Of a DNA stretch of 64,000 nt, positions 48,444 to 56,883 are shown piece after piece; within the stretch, counting starts at the first letter, position 1; each line of letters opens with the position of its first letter. The position numbers were made by a program, and so were the translations under genes. Below the pieces are notes generated by a model, which searched no databases, was not told the origin of the DNA, and was given only the letters and a program-made list of their open reading frames with translations. Source of the DNA: Curtobacterium sp. 9128 (GTDB lineage: Bacteria; Actinomycetota; Actinomycetes; Actinomycetales; Microbacteriaceae); assembly GCF_900086645.1 (NCBI RefSeq), contig NZ_LT576451.1, positions 434,001 to 498,000 on the forward strand, in the 5' to 3' direction.

Positions 48444-49340
48444 TCAACCGTCCAGGTGCGCGACGCGGCGGAGGAGCTCGAGGGCGAACCAGTCGCCGGT
48501 GTGGAGCCGCTGGTACAGGTAGGAGCTGGTCGCCCGTGCCTGCACGCAGGCGAGCGCGAGTCCGGCGTCGACGTCGGCGGCTGCCGCGAAGCGCCGGATC
48601 CGATCGCGGAACGCACGCTCCGGGTCGGTCGCGTCCAGCAGCGCCTCCCGCTTGCCCGCGCCGACGGTGAACGCGTCGTACGCAGCCGTGCCGCGCCAGC
48701 CCTTCGGGTCGATCGCCAACCACGGCTGCCGCTCCGCGCCCAGCACGTTGCCGAAGTGCAGGTCGCCGTGCAACATCGTGGACGTCGACTCGTTCGACAG
48801 CGCCCGGATGGTGCTCCTCGCACGGTCGAGCACGGCCGTCGGCAGGGCGTCGGGGAGTACGGCGACCTGCTGGTCGAGCTCGGCCTCCCAACCCTCGGTC
48901 GTGTCGGCGAGCGCCGGCGTGCCCGCCGGTGCCGGGACCGCGAGCCGGCGAGCGAGATCGCCCGCGATGTCGATTGCCTCCTCGGCCGTCGCGACACTGT
49001 CGAGCGACTGCGGCCCGGCCCGTTCCAGGAGCAGCGCGAAGGCGTCCTCGTCGGCGTCGAGGAGCCGGACCGCGCCGTCGCCAGCGAAGCTGCGGAGCGC
49101 GTGCGGCTCGCTGCGGTTGCCCGGGTGCGGGAACGAGACCTTCAGCGCTGCTGGCACATCGCCCCGACGAACCGGCAGGACGACGGCGACCTCGCCGTGG
49201 GTCGGGGCACCGTCGAGCTCGCAGCCCCACTCGGCGAGCAGCCGCGAGACGATGGCCGGCAGCTCGGCGAGCCAGGCCGTCCCGGCTGCTCCTTCGCGGC
49301 TTGTCATCGCACGGGTCAGGCCCTCCGGGACGTCGATCAT
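48444..49340 (-). CDS. aminoglycoside phosphotransferase, APH(6)/streptomycin kinase-like
   Basis: A 298-residue kinase-fold protein. VPAALKVSFPHPGNRSEPHALR has the ATP-binding Lys, TMLHGDLHFGNVLGAERQPWLAIDPKG has the catalytic HGDLH-x-x-N and the ID-PKG motif that marks the APH(6) family (streptomycin 6-kinase and hydroxyurea phosphotransferase). Chromosomal members are common in actinobacteria and do not always confer resistance. Its stop is followed by the family hairpin; its start overlaps the stop of the upstream acetyltransferase (ATGA). Confidence 0.87.
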   Translation of the reverse strand: MIDVPEGLTRAMTSREGAAGTAWLAELPAIVSRLLAEWGCELDGAPTHGEVAVVLPVRRGDVPAALKVSFPHPGNRSEPHALRSFAGDGAVRLLDADEDAFALLLERAGPQSLDSVATAEEAIDIAGDLARRLAVPAPAGTPALADTTEGWEAELDQQVAVLPDALPTAVLDRARSTIRALSNESTSTMLHGDLHFGNVLGAERQPWLAIDPKGWRGTAAYDAFTVGAGKREALLDATDPERAFRDRIRRFAAAADVDAGLALACVQARATSSYLYQRLHTGDWFALELLRRVAHLDG

Positions 49341-49990
49341 CCGGGGCCCGCGATACCCAGCTGTGCGAGAGCGGCATCCGCGCCGTGGACCGTGGCCCGC
49401 CAGTCCGGACGTCGGAACCGCCGCCGATCGAGCCGGACACGCACCTCGTCGACCGGCTCACCGGGGCGAGGTGCCACGCGCGTCACACCGTTCGATTCGT
49501 AGCCGAGCGAGCGGGAGACCGCCAGTGACCGCTCGTTCCAGGACGCCGCGCTCGATTCCGCCCACTCCGCACCGAGCACGTCGAACGCGAAGAGCAGCAG
49601 GCCGGCACGCATCTCCGTTCCGAATCCCCGGCCCTGCGCGGACGTCGTCAGCCACGAGCCGGAGCCGACGGTCCGGCGATCGGCGAAACCGCGAGCGCTG
49701 AGGTCCTGCACGCCGACGAGTGCTCCGTCGACGTGGACCCCGAACGCGATCGACCAGTTCTCGGGCGACACCTGACGGAGGCTCCACTGGTACATCGCGA
49801 GGTTCCGGGGGATCTCCTCGGGGGCAGCATCCGTCCACGGCACACCGAACGGCATGCGGTCCGCGTCGTGGATGCCCTGCAGTGCGGCGACCGCCAGAGC
49901 GGGGAGGTCCTCGTCGCGGATCGGGCGAAGGGTGAGCCGCGGCGTCCTGATCTCGAGTGCGAACAGCGGCCAGACGTCGTCGATCCCCAT
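49337..49990 (-). CDS. RimJ/RimL-type GNAT acetyltransferase
   Basis: A 217-residue acetyltransferase. EIRTPRLTLRPIRDEDLPALA is the usual RimJ/L opening, GSGSWLTTSAQGRGFGTEMRAGLLLFAF holds the CoA loop (Q-G-R-G-F-G), and SWNERSLAVSRSLGYESNG the closing region. A C-terminal extension of about 20 residues (HGADAALAQLGIAGPG) is present. The start is eight bases after TAGCCT. Its last codons overlap the APH-like gene, so both are made together. Confidence 0.88.
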   Translation of the reverse strand: MGIDDVWPLFALEIRTPRLTLRPIRDEDLPALAVAALQGIHDADRMPFGVPWTDAAPEEIPRNLAMYQWSLRQVSPENWSIAFGVHVDGALVGVQDLSARGFADRRTVGSGSWLTTSAQGRGFGTEMRAGLLLFAFDVLGAEWAESSAASWNERSLAVSRSLGYESNGVTRVAPRPGEPVDEVRVRLDRRRFRRPDWRATVHGADAALAQLGIAGPG

Positions 49991-50036
49991 ACCGACGAAG
50001 GCTAACGTGGCCGCACGTCGGATCTCGGATCACGGG

Positions 50037-50798
50037 TCAGGTTCGGTCGAACTCCACGATCGCCGTCACGTGAGCGGTCGCGGTCACCATGCGCTGGTGC
50101 CACTCGCGGGGATCACCGTCACGCCGATCGACGTCCTGCCCGAAGTCGTCTCGCGCCCGGAACCGGATGGCGTCACCGTGGAACGCACCCACGGTCCCGC
50201 CTCGCGCGGCCACGAGCATCGGCCACGTGACGTCACTCGCGATCGAGGTCTCGCGGCTGTGCGTGACGATCGTCTGCGCGGTGGCACGGTTCATCAGGCG
50301 CATCGCGATCATCAGGTCCCACCGGCCCTCGAGTCCGTTCGCCAGTCCGTAGACGTGGTTGACGAGTTCCTCGGTTCGTCGGAGTCGCTCCGGCGCCTCC
50401 GCCATCGCGGCTGCGGAACGCCCGACGACGAGGAGGTCGTGGTCGCGTTCGGCCAGGCAGCGCTCCACCTCGTCCCGCGCGGTGCTCAGCCAGCGCAGGA
50501 CGTGGTCGAGGTCGGAGTAGAACACCCGGGCGAGGCCACTCCCGACGCCGAGCGCGAGGGCGTCCTGCCGCGCCGTGCCGATCCCCACCGTGCCGGCGCC
50601 GTGCTCGCCGAAGGACGTCGGCAGGTTGAGTGCCCGCAGCGCGTCGATGGTCGCCGGGTGGGTCTCTGCCGTCGCGTTCACTGCCAGGGCGCCGAACACC
50701 TCGGAGAGGCTGCGGCCCGCGTCCTCGATACCCGGGGCGAACCGGCCCAGCGGGTCGTGGCAGGTCACGGCGAGCGCGACGTCGCTGGTGGTGCTCAC
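50037..50798 (-). CDS. hypothetical protein coupled to a histidine phosphatase
   Basis: A 253-residue soluble protein that I cannot assign. Notable segments are VTCHDPLGRFAPGIEDAGRSL, FGEHGAGTVGIGTARQDALALG, VFYSDLDHVLRWL and IVTHSRETSIASDVTWPMLVAARGG. The Y-S-D-L-D and T-C-H-D patterns resemble nucleotide-sugar or glycosyltransferase-like folds, but no full signature is present. The GTG start overlaps the stop of the upstream phosphatase (GTGA), suggesting a shared pathway. Confidence 0.65.
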   Translation of the reverse strand: MSTTSDVALAVTCHDPLGRFAPGIEDAGRSLSEVFGALAVNATAETHPATIDALRALNLPTSFGEHGAGTVGIGTARQDALALGVGSGLARVFYSDLDHVLRWLSTARDEVERCLAERDHDLLVVGRSAAAMAEAPERLRRTEELVNHVYGLANGLEGRWDLMIAMRLMNRATAQTIVTHSRETSIASDVTWPMLVAARGGTVGAFHGDAIRFRARDDFGQDVDRRDGDPREWHQRMVTATAHVTAIVEFDRT

Positions 50799-51334
50799 CT
50801 CGACCGCCCGCCGTCCGAAAACGGGACGTGCTCGCAGAATCCGACGGCCCTGCCATCGACGCCCGTGAGCGCTTGGATGACGAAGGCGTGCGTGACCACC
50901 AGCACCGCAACGCCGTCCCGGGGGAGTCGCGCGAGCGCTGCTGTTGCGCGCTCACGGATCTGCTCGGCCCCCTCCCAGCGTGCACCAGCCTGCGGGACTC
51001 CGTGATGGTCGCGGAACTGCTGGGTCGCCCGCTGCCACCCGGCATGGGTCTCCGTTGCGGAGATGCCCGATTCCCACTCGCGGAGGTCGATGTCGACCGT
51101 CAGCGGGAGCCGTAACCGCAGCGCGATGATCGCCGCGGTCTGGAGCGTGCGGGTCATCGGTGAGCTCACGATCTCCGACAGACCGAGGCGCTCGAGCGCT
51201 GCGGCGGTTTCGTGCGCCTGCTGTCGGCCCGCTCGCGACAACGGCGCGGTGTCCCGAGACCGGAAGTCGAGACCGCGTGCCTCGATCGCCTCGTAGTCCG
51301 GCTGCGCGTGCCGGAGCAGATGGATTCGGGACAC
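50795..51334 (-). CDS. histidine phosphatase-superfamily protein
   Basis: A 179-residue phosphatase or mutase. LLRHAQPD carries the catalytic R-H (with Ala in place of the usual Gly), SSPMTRTLQTAAII the second Arg, and LREWESG plus VVTHAFVIQAL the acid and second His. A long insert of about 25 residues around HHGVPQAGARWEGAEQ is present. Substrate unknown. Start follows TAGTGT by six bases on the minus strand. Translation is coupled to the following unknown gene. Confidence 0.87.
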   Translation of the reverse strand: MSRIHLLRHAQPDYEAIEARGLDFRSRDTAPLSRAGRQQAHETAAALERLGLSEIVSSPMTRTLQTAAIIALRLRLPLTVDIDLREWESGISATETHAGWQRATQQFRDHHGVPQAGARWEGAEQIRERATAALARLPRDGVAVLVVTHAFVIQALTGVDGRAVGFCEHVPFSDGGRSR

Positions 51335-51412
51335 CGCTCCACACTAGGACGGCTCCCTCGACAAGCGTGTCGAAACGCGGCACGCTCGGCTGCAGGACGA
51401 ACGGGGGACGCA

Positions 51413-51652
51413 GTGAACCGAGTGGTGGCGTGGACTGCGGTTGCGGTCATCAGCACGCTGATCGTGGTCTTCTTCGCGATGTACCAGGTGAGTAGCTGTG
51501 CGGATGCCGCGCCGGGGCACGGCGAGAGCGTGTGCACCTCCGGACCCGCGATCGGCGTTCCCGGTCTCTGGGTGGTCTCGATCATCGGCGCGGTCGTGGT
51601 CGCCGTTGCCGTGTGGCAGATCGTCCGAGCGTGGCGGGCCCTGCCACGATGA
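51413..51652 (+). CDS. small two-helix membrane protein
   Basis: A 79-residue protein from a GTG with GGGGGA before it. Two helices (about residues 4-24, VVAWTAVAVISTLIVVFFAMY, and 50-70, GLWVVSIIGAVVVAVAVWQIV) flank an outer loop with two cysteines (SSCADAAPGHGESVCTSG) that could form a disulfide. Unknown function; RidA starts four bases after its stop, but has its own hexamer. Confidence 0.7.
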   Translation: MNRVVAWTAVAVISTLIVVFFAMYQVSSCADAAPGHGESVCTSGPAIGVPGLWVVSIIGAVVVAVAVWQIVRAWRALPR

Positions 51653-51656
51653 CGTG

Positions 51657-52082
51657 GTGAACAGCGTCGTGCGCCTCATCCGCTCCGAAGCACTCAGCGA
51701 CACGGCGGAGTACGCGTACGCGGCCACGGCACCCAGCGGCACGCGCTTCGTGTTCCTCGCGGGTGCCTGCCCGCTCGAGCCGGACGGTTCGACGGCGGCG
51801 GTCGGCGACTACGCCGGGCAGGCCGCGAAGTGCGTCGAGACGATGCAGGAGGCGCTCCGAGCCGCCGGCGCGACCATCGGGGACGTCATCAGCACGCGGG
51901 TGCTCGTCGCGTCCGCCCGACAGGCCGACCTCGTCGCCGCATGGGAGGTCGTACGGGACGCGTTCGGAACCCACGACGTCCCGAGCACACTGCTCGGCGT
52001 CACCGTCCTCGGCTACGACGACCAGCTCGTCGAGATCGAGGCAGTGGCAGCGGTTCGCGACGGCGAGCCCGCCGTCGGGTGA
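51657..52082 (+). CDS. RidA-family protein
   Basis: A 141-residue Rid protein. FVFLAGACPLEPDGSTAAVGDYAGQAAKCVETMQEAL is the first half, VISTRVLVASARQADLVAAWEVV and LVEIEAVAAVRD the second. The Arg in STRVLV corresponds to the conserved Arg of active RidA enzymes that hydrolyse reactive imines from PLP enzymes. The second of two adjacent GTG codons is used because CACGAT lies six bases before it. After the stop, the frame stays open for another 39 codons without a start near the front. Confidence 0.88.
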   Translation: MNSVVRLIRSEALSDTAEYAYAATAPSGTRFVFLAGACPLEPDGSTAAVGDYAGQAAKCVETMQEALRAAGATIGDVISTRVLVASARQADLVAAWEVVRDAFGTHDVPSTLLGVTVLGYDDQLVEIEAVAAVRDGEPAVG

Positions 52083-52211
52083 CCCGCTCGAGCTGGCTCG
52101 CATGACGGGGAAGGCGTCGACGACGCGGACCGCGGCCGGTTCGGCAGGGTGGACGTCACCGACACGGCCGCGGCGCTCGCGGCCCACTTCCCGCCGGCGT
52201 GACCGGCCCGA

Positions 52212-52553
52212 TCAGCGGGTCGCGAGGAAGTCCGTCAAGGACGCCCGCGTCGCGACGAGTTCGTCGATCCGCTGCGTCATCTCGTCGCGCATCCGCTCCA
52301 CGGTGTCCATCACGGCTTCCCGGTCGACGGTGTCGTGCCGGCCGGTCACACACGGTGAGATCTGTCGGACGTCGTCCCGCGAGAAGCCGATCTCGAACAT
52401 GGTGCGGATCGTCCTGGCGAGCTCGACCGCCGGTTCGGAGTAGTTCCGGTAGCCGTTCGCCGAGCGCTCCGCGGTGAGCAGCCCCAGTTCCTCGTAGTAG
52501 CGGAGGGACCGGGGGCTGACGCCGGAGCGGGCGCTGAGTTCGCCGATGTTCAT
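52212..52553 (-). CDS. MerR-family transcriptional regulator
   Basis: A 113-residue activator. MNIGELSARSGVSPRSLRYY opens the winged helix, followed by EELGLLTAERSANGYRNY and a coiled coil (EAVMDTVERMRDEMTQRIDELV). A single Cys in QISPCVTGRHD aligns with the one in the MerR at 26040-26486. AGGAGG precedes the chosen ATG; a longer frame is ignored. It is divergent to an esterase gene whose promoter has a 19-base spacer, so it probably activates it. Confidence 0.88.
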   Translation of the reverse strand: MNIGELSARSGVSPRSLRYYEELGLLTAERSANGYRNYSEPAVELARTIRTMFEIGFSRDDVRQISPCVTGRHDTVDREAVMDTVERMRDEMTQRIDELVATRASLTDFLATR

Positions 52554-52572
52554 CCCGAGGCCTCCTACCCGC

Positions 52573-52603
52573 TTGACCTTCACATGATGTCAGACATTAC
52601 CGT
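52573..52603 (+). promoter_or_regulatory. MerR-type promoter of the esterase
   Basis: TTGACC (52573-52578) and TACCGT (52598-52603) are 19 bases apart. The spacer TTCACATGATGTCAGACAT shares TCACAT...ATGTCAG with the MerR site at 26002-26021. Confidence 0.72.
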
Positions 52604-52661
52604 GACGGTCGACGAGGGACACCCGACCACGGCATCCCAACACGGAACGAGGAGCAGGACC

Positions 52662-53531
52662 ATGCGGAAGACGATCGACGTCGGTGGACGTGCACGCACG
52701 ATGACCATCGTCGGGGCCACGGCTGCCGACCGACCACGCGACCTGCTGCTGGTGCTGCACGGGTCGAGGCAGCAGGGCGAGTCCCACCGCGCCTTCACCG
52801 GGCGGATGTACGACGGATTCGCAGCCGACGGGGGTGCGGTCGTGGCGTACCTCGACGGACACCGTGGCAACTGGAACGACGCCAGGCGACAGAGCTCGTT
52901 CCCGGCCCGACTCGACGACATCGACGACGTGGGTTTCGTCCGGGCAGCGATCGCGTCGCTCGTGGACTCGCACGGCATCGACCCGACGCGCGTCTTCGCC
53001 GTCGGCTACTCGAACGGCGGCCAGATGGTCATGCGCCTCGTCCACGAGGTGCCGGAGCTCCTCGCAGGCGCGACCGTCATCGCCGCGACGATGCCGGCGG
53101 CGGAGGACTTCCTCGCCGCCGATGCCCTCGCTGTCCCGATGCCGATGCTGCTCGTCCACGGCACGTCTGACCCGATCGTCCCGTTCGGCGGCGGCCCGAT
53201 GAAGCGCTGGGCCGAACGCGCATTCAAGGTCGGCGGCACGGCGCTCTCGGCGCCGGACACAGCGGCGTACTTCGCCCGGCGCAACGGCATCGCGGCAGCT
53301 CCGACGACCGCGCGTCGTGGGACCGGGAAGGTCTGGACGGAACAGGTCGACCACGCCGAGCCCGGACATGCGCCCGTGCGGTTCCTCGCCGTGCACGGTG
53401 CCGGGCACACCGTGCCCGGGCCGAAGCGCGGTCCGTTCGTCATCGGCCGGACGGAGCGCAGTTGGTCGATGGCCGACGAGATCGCGACCTTCTTCGGGGT
53501 CAGGACGCGCGCTGCGAGCGGGTCCCGCTGA
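52662..53531 (+). CDS. PHB depolymerase/LpqC-type esterase
   Basis: A 289-residue alpha/beta hydrolase. LLVLHGSRQQGESHRAF is the oxyanion region, GYSNGGQMVM the nucleophile Ser, LVHGTSDPIVPFGG the Asp, and VHGAGHTVPG the His. This set is typical of polyhydroxybutyrate depolymerase-like and feruloyl esterases. The ATG with GAGGAGC before it was chosen; upstream frames overlap the promoter. No signal peptide, so probably cytoplasmic. Under MerR control by layout. Confidence 0.88.
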   Translation: MRKTIDVGGRARTMTIVGATAADRPRDLLLVLHGSRQQGESHRAFTGRMYDGFAADGGAVVAYLDGHRGNWNDARRQSSFPARLDDIDDVGFVRAAIASLVDSHGIDPTRVFAVGYSNGGQMVMRLVHEVPELLAGATVIAATMPAAEDFLAADALAVPMPMLLVHGTSDPIVPFGGGPMKRWAERAFKVGGTALSAPDTAAYFARRNGIAAAPTTARRGTGKVWTEQVDHAEPGHAPVRFLAVHGAGHTVPGPKRGPFVIGRTERSWSMADEIATFFGVRTRAASGSR

Positions 53532-53543
53532 CCGACGTGGGGC

Positions 53544-54080
53544 TCACGACAGCTCCACCCGGTCGTGCGGCACGGCGGCGAACCGCTGACCGGGGTACCG
53601 CAGGCCCGCGAAGTACATGTTCGTGTGCGCGACGATCTGCTCGCCGGTGATGACGACTCCGTCGTGCTCGGCGTCCGTCGTCGTGTGCGCATCGGACACC
53701 AGCGTGACGTCGAACCCGCGTGCCGCCGCTGCCTGCGTGGTCGTCCGGACGCAGTAGTCGCTCTGCGCCCCGGCGACGACGAGGTGCTGCACACCCAGCC
53801 CGTCGAGCACCTCGGCCAGGTCCGTACCGGCGAAGGAGTCCCGGAACTCCTTCCGCACGAGCGGCTCGTCGGCATCGCGCACGAGCGGTTCCGCCAGCGC
53901 CCAGCCGTCTGACCCCTCGGAGAAGTCGTCGTGGTCCTGCACCCAGACGACCGGCACCCCCTCGGCACGGGCACGATCGACGAGCCGAGCGACGCGGTCG
54001 AGCACGGCGTCGGCGTCGAAGCAGTCCACGACGACACCGCGCTGCAGGTCGATGACGAGCAGAGCGCTGGAGACGGTCAC
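53544..54080 (-). CDS. isochorismatase-family cysteine hydrolase
   Basis: A 178-residue enzyme. The catalytic triad is Asp11 in LLVIDLQ, Lys77 in VRKEFRDSF and Cys110 in AQSDYCVR; the cis-peptide region [11 protein letters not shown] is intact. Family members cut amides and vinyl ethers (nicotinamidase, N-carbamoylsarcosine, isochorismate); the exact substrate is unknown. The GTG start follows GACACT by six bases on the minus strand. Convergent with the esterase across 12 bases. Confidence 0.9.
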   Translation of the reverse strand: MTVSSALLVIDLQRGVVVDCFDADAVLDRVARLVDRARAEGVPVVWVQDHDDFSEGSDGWALAEPLVRDADEPLVRKEFRDSFAGTDLAEVLDGLGVQHLVVAGAQSDYCVRTTTQAAAARGFDVTLVSDAHTTTDAEHDGVVITGEQIVAHTNMYFAGLRYPGQRFAAVPHDRVELS

Positions 54081-54125
54081 AGCGCAAGTGTCCCATCGCA
54101 CGCCGGACTCTGGCATCGTCGAGCC

Positions 54126-54719
54126 GTGCGCCCGTCGACGATCCTCCTCGCCGCCATCACCGTCGTCTTCGGAGTCGCGACGGTCGTCCTCGCGGTCCTG
54201 ATCGGTCCCGACGAGGGACAGGCCCTGTCCACCGAGCTCCGTCTCGGCATCCTCGTCACCGTCGCGTTCGGCGTCGCCTGCGTCACCACCGAGGTCAACC
54301 ACCGCCGGCGGGCACGCCTCCGGCACAAGACCGACGCCCATCCCGGCACCGCGTTCGTCACCGCGCACGCGACGGATTCGACGGCCGCCGACCTCGCCGC
54401 CTGGAACCCCAGCCTGCGCATCTGGTTCCCGTGTGACCTCGGCTTCGACCGGACGGGGATCACGAGCTGGTCGACGCGCGACGACGGGCCGGGGATGCCG
54501 ATCGCCCTCCGCTCGGAGGTACTCGGGTTCGACGTGTTCCGCGAGCCCACGCCGCGCGGTGTCGCGTACCGATGGGGGATCGTGGTCCGCCTCGCACCGA
54601 GGAGGTCGTGCCCCGGAGCGGTCCACCTGTGGGTGGCCGACGACCAGCCGGCGCAGGACGAGTACGCGATGCGCCGGACGATCAGTCGGATCGAGTCCGC
54701 ACTCGGCACCGTTCGCTGA
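54126..54719 (+). CDS. membrane-anchored hypothetical protein
   Basis: A 197-residue protein. Two helices (residues about 5-25 and 38-58) anchor a C-terminal soluble domain ([44 protein letters not shown] as separate strands, then [30 protein letters not shown]). The domain looks beta-rich with two Cys. Unknown function. GTG start, six bases after CATCGT (54114-54119). Followed by a palindromic terminator. Confidence 0.7.
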   Translation: MRPSTILLAAITVVFGVATVVLAVLIGPDEGQALSTELRLGILVTVAFGVACVTTEVNHRRRARLRHKTDAHPGTAFVTAHATDSTAADLAAWNPSLRIWFPCDLGFDRTGITSWSTRDDGPGMPIALRSEVLGFDVFREPTPRGVAYRWGIVVRLAPRRSCPGAVHLWVADDQPAQDEYAMRRTISRIESALGTVR

Positions 54720-54747
54720 CCAGCACCGTCCGGTGGCGGTGACCGGT

Positions 54748-54797
54748 CACCGGACGGGAGGCTCGTGGCGGCCTGGCACCGAGCCTCCAGTCCGGTG
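54748..54797. terminator. GACGGGAGGC-family hairpin
   Basis: CACCGGACGGGAGGCTCG pairs with CGAGCCTCCAGTCCGGTG (one mismatch) between convergent genes. Confidence 0.77.
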
Positions 54798-54820
54798 CGG
54801 GACGCGTGAGCGGTGCCGGT

Positions 54821-55066
54821 TCAGCTCCCCGACGCACCGGACCGGTTCAGCTGGTCTGCGGCACGGCCGAGCAGCCAGTTCACCGCCCAGCCGACGAAAC
54901 CGATCACCGGCAGGAACAGGACGGCCACGGTCCAGGCGACCTTGACGACGTCCGACCGGCGCGGATCACGCCACACCTGCACCAGCGCGACCGCGTCCAG
55001 CGCCAGGATCAGCGCCATCACCAGCAGGTGCAGTCCACTCAGGTTCTCGAGCACGTCGTCCTCCAT
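54821..55066 (-). CDS. PLDc_N-type two-helix membrane protein
   Basis: An 81-residue protein with two hydrophobic helices: residues 10-32 (GLHLLVMALILALDAVALVQVW) and 42-66 (VAWTVAVLFLPVIGFVGWAVNWLLG). The order of helix, W-R-D, helix with P-x-x-G-x-x-x-W is the PLD nuclease N-terminal (PLDc_N) module, found alone in many actinobacteria. Role unknown; probably a membrane or stress protein. The start lacks a clear ribosome site. Confidence 0.75.
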   Translation of the reverse strand: MEDDVLENLSGLHLLVMALILALDAVALVQVWRDPRRSDVVKVAWTVAVLFLPVIGFVGWAVNWLLGRAADQLNRSGASGS

Positions 55067-55157
55067 CCGTCGCCCAACAGGTCGAGGGCAACGTTACGAA
55101 GGCGTCGACGGCATCGCGTCCCTCGCGCGAACGACATCGCCCGTCCTCCCCGGGTGA

Positions 55158-55187
55158 TCGCGGCTGCCCTGCAGACGGCAGCCGCGA
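55158..55187. terminator. hairpin after the SDR
   Basis: TCGCGGCTGCC and GGCAGCCGCGA pair perfectly around eight bases. It lies 85 bases beyond the SDR stop on the minus strand. Confidence 0.55.
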
Positions 55188-55271
55188 CCCATCGGATTCA
55201 CTCCCCACCACGAGTCTGCGTCGGCCGGTCGGCCAGGGACATCCACCGAGAGGACGAATTCCGAGCCGAGG

Positions 55272-56039
55272 TCAGAGACCGACGCTGCCCTGAGAGATGC
55301 CGCCGTCGATCGTCACCGTCGTGCTCGTCATGTACGCGGCCTTCCCGGACGCCAGGAAGACGACGACCTCGGCGATCTCGTGCGGTTTCGCCGGTCGTCC
55401 GAGCGGGATGGCCGCGTCGAGCTGCTCGAGCTTGTCGGGATCGGACGTCGTCGCCGTGTTGATCGGGGTGTCCACCGCACCGGGCGCGATGTTCACGATC
55501 CGGACACCGTGCGGGCCGAGCTCGACGCCACCGCTCCGCGCGAGCATGCGCATCCCGCCCTTCGACACGCAGTACGCGAGGTTGCCCGGCATCGGCCAGT
55601 CCTCGTGCACGCTGGAGATGTTCAGGACCAGACCGCCGGAGCCCTGCGCGATGAACTGCTTGGCGGCCGCCTGCGTCCCGAAGAACGCGCTCTTCATGTT
55701 GACGGCCATCACCTTGTCGTACCCCTCCTCGGTCTCCTCGAGCAGGGATTTCCGGTCCTCGATGCCCGCGTTGTTGACCAGGACGTCGAGGGCCCCGAAC
55801 GAGTCGACGGCCTTCTGCACCATGTGGTGCAGATCGGCCGAGGTCGTGATGTCCGCGTCGACCCCGACCGCGTGACCGCCGGCCTGCTCGATCCGGTCGA
55901 TCAGCGAGTCCGTCTCGTCCGGATGTGCGACGTAGTCGATGACGATGTTCGCGCCTTCGGCAGCGGCGGCGAGGCAGATCTGCTCGCCGATCCCGCTGTT
56001 CCCGCCGGTGACGACGATGGTCTTGCCCTCGAGCAGCAT
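55272..56039 (-). CDS. short-chain dehydrogenase, glucose 1-dehydrogenase-like
   Basis: A 255-residue classical SDR. TGGNSGIG for cofactor, NNAGIEDRKSLLE, and YCVSK with catalytic Tyr and Lys; the end VTIDGGISQG is the usual dimer tail. ISSVHEDWPMPGNLAYCVSKGG strongly resembles glucose 1-dehydrogenases (family knowledge). AAGGAG five bases before the ATG gives a firm start. Alone, with hairpins on both sides. Confidence 0.9.
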   Translation of the reverse strand: MLLEGKTIVVTGGNSGIGEQICLAAAAEGANIVIDYVAHPDETDSLIDRIEQAGGHAVGVDADITTSADLHHMVQKAVDSFGALDVLVNNAGIEDRKSLLEETEEGYDKVMAVNMKSAFFGTQAAAKQFIAQGSGGLVLNISSVHEDWPMPGNLAYCVSKGGMRMLARSGGVELGPHGVRIVNIAPGAVDTPINTATTSDPDKLEQLDAAIPLGRPAKPHEIAEVVVFLASGKAAYMTSTTVTIDGGISQGSVGL

Positions 56040-56147
56040 GCGGACTCCTTGTGTGGGGGATGGTGCGTCCCACGGTGCTCCGCCGCGGCTGGGGTCGCCC
56101 GCACGATCCGCTGAAGCATCCCGCAGGCAGGCGCTGCGGCGACCAGG

Positions 56148-56197
56148 TGACGGACGGGAGGCCCGGTGCGAGCTGGCACCGAGCCTCCCGTCCGTCA
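56148..56197. terminator. GACGGGAGGC-family hairpin
   Basis: TGACGGACGGGAGGC and GCCTCCCGTCCGTCA pair perfectly; inner arms CCGGTGC and GCACCGA are nearly complementary. Downstream of the ABC operon. Confidence 0.8.
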
Positions 56198-56226
56198 GGT
56201 GGGCGCGCCCACCGCGACGGCCCGGT

Positions 56227-56883
56227 TCAGAGTTCGCGCCGCCGGTACACGCGCACGGCGACCGCAGCAGACCCGACGAACAGCGCGCCCACCGCCACGA
56301 GCACGAGCGCCGCGAGCCACGGTGCCGGTGTGAGGACGTCCGCGGGGCCGATCCCGTCGAACCACCCGGTCTGCCCGACGATGAACCCGACGACCGCGAT
56401 GATGCCGACCGGGATGTAGATCATCGGCCGCCCGCGGGTGAACCCCAGTGCGAAGAACCACGGCAGTTGGACGGCGAACGAGATCCCGACGCAGGCGGCA
56501 GCTCCGAGGAGCATCGTCGCGACGAGCGGCCACCCGATGTCCTGGTGGCGGACCGCCCCCATCACGAGCGTCGTCGCCGTCCCGATGCCCACCGCGACGA
56601 CCGCGAACACCAGCATCGACAGGTAGCGACCGAGCACGACGGCGGTGCGGCCGATCGGTGCGATGCCGTAGAGGGTGTCGAGCCGGCCGCGCTCGTCGCC
56701 CTGGAAGGGGATCGACGCCGAGACCGCCGTGACGACGGCCCCCACGGCGATGCCCATGCCCGGGACCGGCAGGGTGACGCAGAACACGACGGTGAAGAGC
56801 AACGGCAGCAGCACGCGCAGGGGCTGCGTGCGGGCCATCGCGACGAGGTCGAACCGAGCGAAGCGGATGACGGCGGCACTCAT
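56227..56883 (-). CDS. ABC-2-type exporter permease
   Basis: A 218-residue membrane subunit with six hydrophobic segments and the loop GDERGRLDTLYGIAPIGRTAVVLGRY, typical of the ABC2_membrane_5 permeases found with GntR/YtrA systems. It would pair with the ATPase encoded just before it (ATGA overlap) to export a peptide, lipid or antibiotic-like molecule. Substrate unknown. Confidence 0.87.
   Translation of the reverse strand: MSAAVIRFARFDLVAMARTQPLRVLLPLLFTVVFCVTLPVPGMGIAVGAVVTAVSASIPFQGDERGRLDTLYGIAPIGRTAVVLGRYLSMLVFAVVAVGIGTATTLVMGAVRHQDIGWPLVATMLLGAAACVGISFAVQLPWFFALGFTRGRPMIYIPVGIIAVVGFIVGQTGWFDGIGPADVLTPAPWLAALVLVAVGALFVGSAAVAVRVYRRREL

Noticed and set aside
48444-49340. Acquired streptomycin-resistance gene
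   Set aside because: Base composition and coupling with a GNAT gene match the chromosome; no mobile element nearby, so treated as a resident APH(6)-like kinase.
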